Source of the DNA: Dehalococcoidia bacterium
Lineage (GTDB): Bacteria; Chloroflexota; Dehalococcoidia; Dehalococcoidales; W693
DNA length: 5,947 bases
Reading direction: 5' to 3'
NCBI GenBank assembly: GCA_030627335.1
Contig: DAOUSH010000030.1
Span: forward strand, 1-5,947
Under the pieces are notes generated by a model. That model saw only the letters and a list, made by a program, of their open reading frames with translations, was not told the origin of the DNA and did no database searches. Shown in pieces: positions 1-5,434 of the stretch; positions within the stretch are counted from its first letter, which is position 1; every line of letters begins with the position of its first letter. The position numbers were made by a program, and so were the translations under genes.

Positions 1-114
1 AAAACATCCCCATGTTCTTGCAGTGGTGACTTTCATCTAATAGAAAATGCAAAAGGTAATATCCAATCGTACGCATGGCTGGACAAACATCCCGATGACT
101 ACATGGGTGTATGA
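1..114 (+). CDS. Possible 3' end of an unrecognised upstream gene (partial)
   Basis: Frame 1 is open from the first base to a TGA at 112-114, giving 37 residues that end in HPDDYMGV. It is the only plus-strand frame open across this stretch. The peptide is mixed and polar (CSCSGDF near its start, then Lys, Asp and aromatic residues) and reads like the soluble tail of a real protein, but I recognise no family. Its codons favour A or T in third position more than those of dnaE or nadE, so it may be spurious or of different origin. Two minus-strand frames are also open over part of the region, so openness alone is weak support. If real, the gene converges on dnaE with a 49-bp gap (115-163) in which I see no good terminator hairpin. 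Confidence 0.35.
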   Translation, partial: KTSPCSCSGDFHLIENAKGNIQSYAWLDKHPDDYMGV

Positions 115-163
115 CATTCTATTCTGAACGGAAGTAAAATTCGGTGGTTGTGACCAAGTCTTG

Positions 164-3100
164 TTAGCCTTTTGTCTCCAGCTTCACCCTATCCTCGCCG
201 ATTAACTCGGCAAGCCTCCGGTGGAGTTCAGGGCAGTAATCAATGCGTACGCCGGGCAGTTTGAGCTTGAAGAGCTTCTTGTCGTTATCAATCATCAGGC
301 TGACCTCGTCATTCCCGGGGAAGTCCCGCAAAATGGCGACAACCTTATGCAGATTGGCTATATCACCACTCTTATCGCCGGTCTGCTCCAGGCTTATGAC
401 CAGCCAGTGGGTTTCAGATGGTGCTTTTTTAGTTTCTACGGCAACCGGCGGTAAAACAACCCCTTTCTCACCCCCAACCCCCCCCATATCGTAGTGGTGT
501 GCATGCTCGCAGACCAGCTGTACCCGGTCGCCCCGGAGCTTCACCTTGCCATCGACCATCAGTATATTCCCCTCCTGCCATAAATCTCTGGTTGCGGCAT
601 ATATCCGGGGCCATACCATAACCTCGAGCTGGCCATCCAGGTCCTCCAGCACGACGCTGGCGGACGGCTGGCCGTCCCTGGTAACCAGATTATGGACCGA
701 AGCCACCATACCGGCGACACCTACCGTCTGCCCCTCCATCTCGGCGTCAACCCGACCACAGAGGATGGTGTTCTCCGCCGCCGCCTGACTGACAAACGAG
801 CTGAATGGGTGCTCCGAGAGATAGACTCCTAAAAGCTCCTTCTCCCAGCTTAATATTTCTTTTCTAGAGACATCGGCAGACTCCATATCCAGGCTGGGCA
901 TGGGAACGTCAACCGTCTCACCCCACAGGTCGAACATGGTCGACTGTCCCGTCTCCTTCAGCTTCTGCTCCCGCTGTGACAGGGACAGGACAAGACCGAT
1001 ATTAGCCAGCAGGGTGCCCCGGTCAGCCAGAGATTCCAGCGTACCAACTTTAACAAGATTCTCAAATGCTCCAGCTTTGATAAGGCTCTCCATCACCCGC
1101 TTGTTGATGCCGCTCAGGTCAGCCCGGCGGCACAGGTCTTCGATGGACTTATATTCACCCCCTTTAACACGCTCCGCTATTATCGGCTCTATCGCCCCCG
1201 CCCCAACGTTCTTAACCGCCGCCAGCCCGAAGCGAATGGCGGAGGCGCCGTCGGCTAGCCTCTCTACGGTAAAGCTAGCCTGAGAGTGGTTGACATCGGG
1301 TGGTAAAACCTCAATCCCCAGACGGCGGCAGTCGGTAACAGCGGTGGCTATCTTCTCCGACTGGTCGGCACAGGCAATCATCAGGGAGGTCAGATACTCC
1401 ACCGGGTAGTTCGCTTTGAGATAGGCAGTGCGGTAGGCGATAAGGGCATAGCTCACGGCGTGAGCCTTGTTGAAGGCATAGCCGGCAAAGGGCTCTATAA
1501 GGTTGAAAACCTCATCGGCTACCTCGGCGGAGAAACCGTTCTTCTTGGCGCCGTTGATGAAGTTGCGTCTCTCCTTTTTCATAACCTCCGGAATCTTCTT
1601 GCCCATCGCCTTGCGGAAGATATCGGCCTGGCCCAGGCTATAGCCGGCAAAGGTGCGGACGATAAACAGCACCTGCTCCTGATAGACAATCACCCCGTAG
1701 GTCTCCTCAAGGATGTCGGACAGGGCGGGGTGAGGATAGTGAATGGGCTCTAAACCATACTTGGCTTTAATAAAACGGGGTATCTGCTCCATCGGCCCCG
1801 GACGGTAGAGGGCGACCATAGCGGCGATATCGCTGAAGGTGGATGGTTTTAGCTCTTTGATATAACGACGCATTCCACTGCCTTCCAACTGAAAGACACC
1901 TGTGGTCTCACCCTGGGACAACAGCTCAAAGGTCCCGGCATCATCCAGCGGAATACTGTGCAGGTCTATATCAATGCCGCGGCTTTCGCGTATAATCTCC
2001 CGCGCTTTGCTTAAAATTGTCAGGTTAGCCAGCCCAAGAAAGTCCATCTTGAGCAGGCCGATGCGGGCGATGTCCTCCATAGGGAACTGGGTCATAACCA
2101 ACTCATGATTACTGCTGCGGCTCAGCCGCTGCAACGGGGTGTGCAGGGTGAGGGGCTCTTTTGATATGACAACCCCGGCGGCGTGGGTGCTGGCGTGGCG
2201 GGAAATCCCTTCGACACCCCGGGCGGAATCTATCAGATTCTTGACTATAGTATCCTCGTGGTAAAGATCCCTCATCTCCCGGTTCTCTTCCAGCGCCCGG
2301 TCAAGGGTCATACCCAGGGCAAACGGCACCAGCCGGGCAACGCGGTCAACATCGCTATAGGGCATCCCCAGCGCCCGCCCGGAGTCCCGGATAGCCGCCC
2401 GGGCACCCAGGGTACCGAAGGTGATAATCTGGGCGACATGGTCGTGGCCATATTTCTGGGATACATAGCCGATGACCTCATCGCGGCGGTAATCTTCAAA
2501 ATCCAGGTCTATATCGGGCATCTCCCGCCGTTCCAGGTTCAGGAAGCGCTCGAAAACAAGCCCGTTCTCGATGGGGTCGATTTCGGTGATACCCAGGCAG
2601 TGAAGAACGATGCTGGAGGCGGCGCTACCCCGGACATTGAAGAGTATGCCTTTCTCCTTGACATAGGAGATAATATCCCAGACGACCAGGAAATAATTGG
2701 CGAACTGGGTTTTTTCGATTACCTCCAGCTCATAAGCAAGCCTCTCGGTTATCTCCTGGCCGGGTTGAGGGTAGAATTCAGGCAATCCCTCATGGCAGAG
2801 ATCGGACAGAAACTGGTCTGCAGACCTGTCCTCCGGTAAATCTATTTCCGGCAGGTGGAGGCGGCCGAACTCAAGCTCAAGGTGGCACATCCGGGCGATC
2901 TTCTCCGTGTTTTCCAGAGCCTGGGGAATATCGCTATAAAGCTCAGCCATCTCCTGGGGGCTCTTGAGATAGAAACAGTCAGCAGCCATCTTCTTTCTCT
3001 TATCATCGAGGATGGAGGAGTTGGTTCCGATGCACATCAGCAGATCGTGGGCTTTGGCATCCTCCCTGTTGATATAATGGACGTCATTGGTAGCCACCAG

Positions 3101-3685
3101 GGGAATATCCAGCTCATCGCTCATCGAGATAAGAGCCTTATTTATCTGCTCCAGCTCGGGGATAGGGTGCCGCTGTATCTCCAGGTAAAAATCGCCGAAG
3201 GTCTGCTTATACCACAGGGCGGTCTGTTTCGCCTCCTCATAACGCCCTTCCAGCACCAGACGCGGCACTTCGCCGGCAAGACAGGCAGTAAGGGCGATCA
3301 AACCCTCATGATGCTGCTCCAGAATCTCTCTATCCATCCTCGGCTTGTAGTAGAAGCCCTCAAGGTTTGCCTTGGTAATCAACTGGATGAGATTGTGGTA
3401 GCCGGTCTGGTCTTTAGCCAGCAATACGAGGTGATAGCTTTTTTTATCACCGGCGCTGCGGCTGAAGCGGCTGCCCAGGGCTATATAGGCTTCACAGCCG
3501 ATAATGGGTTTTATGCCCGCCTCCCTGGCGGCAGAGTAGAACTGAATGGCACCATGCAGGACGCCGTGGTCGGTTATGGCTAGGGCATCCATGCCCAGCT
3601 CTTTAGCCCTGGCTACCAACTGGGGAATGCGGCACATGCCGTCAAGCAGGCTGTATTCGGTATGAACATGGAGATGGGTGAACAT
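164..3685 (-). CDS. dnaE: DNA polymerase III subunit alpha (DnaE)
   Basis: Catalytic subunit of the replicative DNA polymerase III holoenzyme, which extends both strands in the cytoplasm. The protein is complete at 1173 aa, a normal length for the DnaE1 class. An N-terminal PHP domain (about 1-210) opens with HLHVHTEYSLLDG and keeps the usual metal ligands: H6, H8, D15, H40, E65, H85, C135, D201 and H203. The polymerase core has the catalytic aspartates D391 and D393 in MPDIDLDFED and D548 in KMDFLGL, plus HASTHAAGVVIS (497-508) and ALYRPGPM (625-632). A helix-hairpin-helix region follows (about 825-875). An internal clamp-binding-like motif QSTMF (914-918) matches E. coli QADMF in place. The OB fold spans about 985-1060 and a short C-terminal domain ends the protein. 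The ATG at 3685 sits just before HLHVHTEYS and follows AGAGG with a 4-nt spacer. The nucleotide-binding loop reads NVRGSAASS where most DnaE proteins have GPGRGSAAGS. It is not PolC, because no inserted exonuclease domain is present. Confidence 0.97.
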   Translation of the reverse strand: MFTHLHVHTEYSLLDGMCRIPQLVARAKELGMDALAITDHGVLHGAIQFYSAAREAGIKPIIGCEAYIALGSRFSRSAGDKKSYHLVLLAKDQTGYHNLIQLITKANLEGFYYKPRMDREILEQHHEGLIALTACLAGEVPRLVLEGRYEEAKQTALWYKQTFGDFYLEIQRHPIPELEQINKALISMSDELDIPLVATNDVHYINREDAKAHDLLMCIGTNSSILDDKRKKMAADCFYLKSPQEMAELYSDIPQALENTEKIARMCHLELEFGRLHLPEIDLPEDRSADQFLSDLCHEGLPEFYPQPGQEITERLAYELEVIEKTQFANYFLVVWDIISYVKEKGILFNVRGSAASSIVLHCLGITEIDPIENGLVFERFLNLERREMPDIDLDFEDYRRDEVIGYVSQKYGHDHVAQIITFGTLGARAAIRDSGRALGMPYSDVDRVARLVPFALGMTLDRALEENREMRDLYHEDTIVKNLIDSARGVEGISRHASTHAAGVVISKEPLTLHTPLQRLSRSSNHELVMTQFPMEDIARIGLLKMDFLGLANLTILSKAREIIRESRGIDIDLHSIPLDDAGTFELLSQGETTGVFQLEGSGMRRYIKELKPSTFSDIAAMVALYRPGPMEQIPRFIKAKYGLEPIHYPHPALSDILEETYGVIVYQEQVLFIVRTFAGYSLGQADIFRKAMGKKIPEVMKKERRNFINGAKKNGFSAEVADEVFNLIEPFAGYAFNKAHAVSYALIAYRTAYLKANYPVEYLTSLMIACADQSEKIATAVTDCRRLGIEVLPPDVNHSQASFTVERLADGASAIRFGLAAVKNVGAGAIEPIIAERVKGGEYKSIEDLCRRADLSGINKRVMESLIKAGAFENLVKVGTLESLADRGTLLANIGLVLSLSQREQKLKETGQSTMFDLWGETVDVPMPSLDMESADVSRKEILSWEKELLGVYLSEHPFSSFVSQAAAENTILCGRVDAEMEGQTVGVAGMVASVHNLVTRDGQPSASVVLEDLDGQLEVMVWPRIYAATRDLWQEGNILMVDGKVKLRGDRVQLVCEHAHHYDMGGVGGEKGVVLPPVAVETKKAPSETHWLVISLEQTGDKSGDIANLHKVVAILRDFPGNDEVSLMIDNDKKLFKLKLPGVRIDYCPELHRRLAELIGEDRVKLETKG

Positions 3686-3687
3686 GG

Positions 3688-3694
3688 CACCTCT
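3688..3694 (-). promoter_or_regulatory. Ribosome binding site of dnaE
   Basis: On the minus strand AGAGGTG precedes the ATG of dnaE. The AGAGG core leaves a short 4-nt spacer. This supports the start chosen, which also matches the usual N-terminus of the family. Confidence 0.6.
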
Positions 3695-3715
3695 AATCGG
3701 AAGAAATCAAGAAAG

Positions 3716-3721
3716 ATTATA
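3716..3721 (-). promoter_or_regulatory. Extended -10 promoter of dnaE
   Basis: The minus strand has a perfect TATAAT, preceded directly by TGA, so it reads as an extended -10 element (TGnTATAAT). No good -35 hexamer lies at 16-18 bp, which is common for extended -10 promoters. Transcription would start near 3709 and leave a leader of about 24 nt before the dnaE ATG. This fits a directly transcribed single gene. Confidence 0.6.
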
Positions 3722-3740
3722 TCACAGACAACCCTTTTAA

Positions 3741-3767
3741 GCCCCCGTTTTTTAAGGCTAACGGGGC
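3741..3767. repeat. Imperfect inverted repeat in the dnaE/Lit divergent spacer
   Basis: GCCCCCGTT (3741-3749) and AACGGGGC (3760-3767) pair as an 8-bp stem with one bulged C and a 10-nt loop. No T-run follows on either strand, so it is not a normal intrinsic terminator. It lies about 20 bp upstream of the dnaE -10 element and about 20 bp before the -35 region of the plus-strand promoter. It could be a shared operator or chance; nothing identifies a regulator. Confidence 0.3.
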
Positions 3768-3784
3768 AAAATCAGGACAATATT

Positions 3785-3814
3785 TTTACCGGAGAGCAAA
3801 GGCTTTTATATAAT
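3785..3814 (+). promoter_or_regulatory. Candidate promoter of the Lit-like gene
   Basis: A perfect TATAAT at 3809-3814 lies 18 bp after TTTACC (3785-3790), which matches four of six -35 bases. Transcription would begin near 3821, giving a leader of about 60 nt made mostly of pyrimidines. The -10 is convincing and the -35 is weak. Confidence 0.45.
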
Positions 3815-3880
3815 ATCCCTCTTCTCCCTCCCCCTTTTTCTATCTTTTTCCACCCCTGGCAGTGTAAAATCAGGGCTGTA

Positions 3881-4597
3881 ATGGAAAAGGTGGAGAGGAT
3901 CCTCATCATCACAGCCCGGTGGCTGTTTATACTCTGCCTGCCGGTGATGCTGTTTACCACCGTCATCGGTCTGGCGGTAAACAGCCAGTGTCTATACGAG
4001 TACGGCTTTGACAAATATGATGTAAGCCAGACTACTGGGATAGATGATACCGAACTGGAGAAGGCAGCCAGCGGGCTGATAAGCTATTTTAATTCGGGTG
4101 AGGAGTTTATAGACCTGACCGTAATCAAGGACGGCGAACCCTTCACCCTGTTTAACCAGCGGGAGGTAGCCCACCTTAAGGATGTCAAGGAGCTAATCTG
4201 GCTGGACTATTGGGTCTTATTGGCTACCGGTAGCTATATCCTGCTCTACGCCGTAGTAAGCCTCTGCTGGCTGGCAGAAGAGTGCCGGCGGCGGCTGGCA
4301 ACAGCAACAACTATCGGTGGCGGCATCACCCTCGGCTTGATTCTGGCTTTAGGGCTGGTGGCAGTGGTGGATTTTCAGGGCTTCTTTTTGCAGTTCCACC
4401 TCATAAGCTTTACCAACGACCTGTGGCTGCTCGACCCGACCAGAGACTACCTGATAATGCTCTTCCCCCAGGGCTTCTGGTACGACGCCACCATGCTCGT
4501 AGCCCTGGTGACGGCAGGGCTGGCGGTGGTAGTTGCCGGGGTAGCCAAGGGCTATTTACTGTGCCGACGACGGCAGGGCAGACGGGAAATTATATAG
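3881..4597 (+). CDS. Lit-like integral membrane protein (DUF1461/TIGR01906 family)
   Basis: A 238-aa polytopic membrane protein of the DUF1461/TIGR01906 family. The characterised member, Lit, is a lipoprotein intramolecular transacylase that moves an acyl chain within the diacylglyceryl-cysteine of lipoproteins to give the lyso form. Four hydrophobic helices are visible at about 10-33, 109-132, 142-166 and 202-226. Arg clusters at 136-138 and 229-235 place both termini inside. The loop between helices 1 and 2 (35-105) and the FHLISFTNDLWLLDP segment (172-186) then face outward. His98 (in EVAHLKDVK) and His173 (in FHLISF) are on that outer side and fit the two conserved histidines reported as essential in Lit. 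The ATG at 3881 is chosen because the hydrophobic helix follows almost at once and AGGG lies 5 nt upstream. The open frame back to 3662 overlaps the dnaE start and promoter region and has no family-like sequence. Family membership is firm; enzymatic function is inferred. Confidence 0.85.
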   Translation: MEKVERILIITARWLFILCLPVMLFTTVIGLAVNSQCLYEYGFDKYDVSQTTGIDDTELEKAASGLISYFNSGEEFIDLTVIKDGEPFTLFNQREVAHLKDVKELIWLDYWVLLATGSYILLYAVVSLCWLAEECRRRLATATTIGGGITLGLILALGLVAVVDFQGFFLQFHLISFTNDLWLLDPTRDYLIMLFPQGFWYDATMLVALVTAGLAVVVAGVAKGYLLCRRRQGRREII

Positions 4598-4884
4598 TCC
4601 CAGCTATTGCCGGTAAGATTACCCAGGCGTATCATCCTGAGGTATAAATGGATATGCTCAATCTCTTGTGGGGAATAATATTCCTTTAGTTTATCCAGGG
4701 CTTCGGCTGGCGGCTGTCCATCGCTTTCCGCCCAATGCCGGGCATAGAGAATAGCCGGTACTTCACGACGGGGACATTCTTCAAACTTTCCTGACAGAAT
4801 CTGCTCCAGCTCAAGCTGGCCGATGCCGTGTTTTAGGGCCTCTCTGCTGTGAGCATGGGCGCAATAACGGCATTCATCTACTTT
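4552..4884 (-). pseudogene. N-terminally truncated carboxymuconolactone decarboxylase/AhpD-like relic
   Basis: One minus-strand frame is open for 110 codons, from just after a TAA at 4887-4885 to a TAG at 4554-4552. It reads VDECRYCAHAHSREALKHG, then ILSGKFEE, ILYARHWAES and RMIRLGNLTGNSWDYIISRL. This is the C-terminal two thirds of the carboxymuconolactone decarboxylase/AhpD-like fold. It includes the redox CxxCxxxH (CRYCAHAH) and the family's MIxxGNLxGNxxDxxxxRL ending. Relatives carry roughly 50-60 more residues before the Cys motif. Here a stop lies four codons before the Cys-containing DECRYC stretch, there is no usable ATG, GTG or TTG, and none of the frames further upstream resembles the missing part. 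The rest of the frame is intact, so the loss looks recent or the fragment is still selected. Its last 15 residues are encoded opposite the end of the Lit-like gene. Frameshift at the A-run 4882-4886 was considered and does not restore a plausible N-terminus. Confidence 0.7.
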
Positions 4885-4940
4885 TTACCTCAAGCCGATA
4901 CCTAATAACACAGAAACCCGATATACCACAGGTTGTTAAA

Positions 4941-4951
4941 TGGTATATAAT
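4941..4951 (+). promoter_or_regulatory. Candidate promoter for the zinc-motif small protein
   Basis: A consensus TATAAT occurs at 4946-4951. The overlapping TGGTATATA (4941-4949) also reads as an extended -10 element. No good -35 is found 16-18 bp upstream. Transcription would start near 4958 and leave a leader of about 30 nt before the GTG at 4988. Confidence 0.4.
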
Positions 4952-4987
4952 TGGACCGGATTATAGAATGGAATTAAAGAGGCGGCA

Positions 4988-5152
4988 GTGGAAATAATAT
5001 CCAGGTGCCCTGTTTGCAAGGGAAGTGGAAAAGTCCCGAAGGAGCTACCCTTCGGTGCCAACCCCAAGGCACCGACTACGCGGGCTGATAAGGCAGGCAT
5101 CAAGGCCTGCCCGAATTGCCGGGGAAGCGGTAGTGTCGGCATCAAGGAGTAG
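4988..5152 (+). CDS. Small protein with two CxxCxGxG zinc-binding motifs
   Basis: A 54-aa protein with two DnaJ-type zinc-ribbon motifs: CPVCKGSG (7-14) and CPNCRGSG (41-48). Together they supply four cysteines, enough for one zinc site. The 26 residues between them are rich in Pro, Lys, Ala and Thr. There is no J domain, signal peptide or membrane segment, so it is probably cytoplasmic. In DnaJ such motifs bind zinc and help handle unfolded protein; similar pairs occur in many small uncharacterised proteins, so no specific function is claimed. The start is the GTG at 4988, with AGAGG at 4978-4982 and a 5-nt spacer. The ATG at 4968 is in another frame, and a TAG at 4964-4966 closes this frame upstream. 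The gene is too short for ordinary ORF cut-offs. It stands alone, 282 bp before nadE, which has its own promoter. Confidence 0.75.
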   Translation: MEIISRCPVCKGSGKVPKELPFGANPKAPTTRADKAGIKACPNCRGSGSVGIKE

Positions 5153-5153
5153 A

Positions 5154-5273
5154 CTAGTATCTATAGTGGGAATCCGTCCGGTTCCACAGATAGACATACC
5201 TCTTCTCCTGAGACATAAATGTCCACCTGAACTGGAACAGGAACTTGTTGATAAAACTCGATATATTAATCAT
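5154..5273 (-). CDS. Doubtful 39-aa ORF with a strong ribosome binding site
   Basis: The ATG at 5273-5271 follows AAAGGAGAGG on the minus strand, with AGGAG at 5285-5281 and a 7-nt spacer. This is the best Shine-Dalgarno sequence in the window. The product (MINISSFINKFLF..., ending DSHYRY) resembles nothing I know. A second minus-strand frame, open from 5265 to a TAG at 5163-5161, gives a more protein-like peptide (VPVPVQVDIYVSGEEV) but has no start codon near the binding site. A frameshifted relic would explain both observations. The frame on the opposite strand is open too. A TATAAC at 5306-5301 could be a -10, with a poor -35. It may not be expressed. Confidence 0.2.
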   Translation of the reverse strand: MINISSFINKFLFQFRWTFMSQEKRYVYLWNRTDSHYRY

Positions 5274-5322
5274 TTTCCCTCTCCTTTCATGCTGTCAATA
5301 GTTATAACGAAGCTTTGCATAA

Positions 5323-5341
5323 AAAGTTAGGGCTAAGCTTT
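5323..5341. repeat. Imperfect inverted repeat upstream of nadE promoter
   Basis: AAAGTTAG (5323-5330) and CTAAGCTTT (5333-5341) are reverse complements apart from one extra G, with GG between them. The repeat ends 33 bp before the nadE -35 element, where an operator could lie. AAGCTTT also occurs 25 bp earlier at 5310-5316. The sequence is A+T rich and the match could be chance. Confidence 0.25.
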
Positions 5342-5374
5342 AAAAACAGACTAACTAAAGAAATAGCCAGACCT

Positions 5375-5403
5375 TTGACCAGGCAAGTGTCAGAAGGTAT
5401 ACT
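5375..5403 (+). promoter_or_regulatory. Sigma-70-type promoter of nadE
   Basis: TTGACC (5375-5380) and TATACT (5398-5403) are separated by exactly 17 bp, each matching the consensus at five of six positions. Transcription would start near 5410, leaving a leader of about 25 nt. This is the best complete promoter in the window and indicates that nadE is transcribed independently of the small gene before it. Confidence 0.7.
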
Positions 5404-5434
5404 AAATTAACATCAACCTGTGGGGAGAAGCCTT

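Noticed and set aside
2183..2839. Long plus-strand open frame opposite dnaE (and others at 2855-3583 and 900-1283)
   Set aside because: These are antisense shadows of dnaE, whose own frame carries clear conserved motifs throughout.
3662..3880. Extension of the membrane protein upstream of 3881
   Set aside because: The open frame continues to an ATG at 3662, but that part overlaps the dnaE start and both promoters, has no family-like sequence, and would put 73 polar residues before the first helix.
4612..4623. GGTAA-GA-TTACC palindrome just after the Lit-like gene, as a terminator
   Set aside because: The stem is only 5 bp with a 2-base loop and no T-run, and it falls within the AhpD-like coding frame.
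4882..4886. Frameshift at a five-A run restoring the AhpD-like N-terminus
   Set aside because: Removing one A joins an open stretch upstream, but its translation lacks the hydrophobic helix expected before the Cys motif and has no start codon.
5169..5185. Hairpin after the zinc-motif gene as a terminator
   Set aside because: GGAATCCG can pair with CGGTTCC only with a bulge and a 2-base loop, and no T-run follows.
5293..5298. Perfect TTGACA on the minus strand before the small ORF
   Set aside because: A matching -10 would fall on the start codon itself (AAATGA at 5275-5270), which is not promoter-like.
5025..5330. Plus-strand 101-codon frame across the zinc-motif gene
   Set aside because: Its first half overlaps the CxxCxGxG gene in another frame. 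The second half is opposite the minus-strand small ORF, and no family-like sequence or ribosome binding site supports it.
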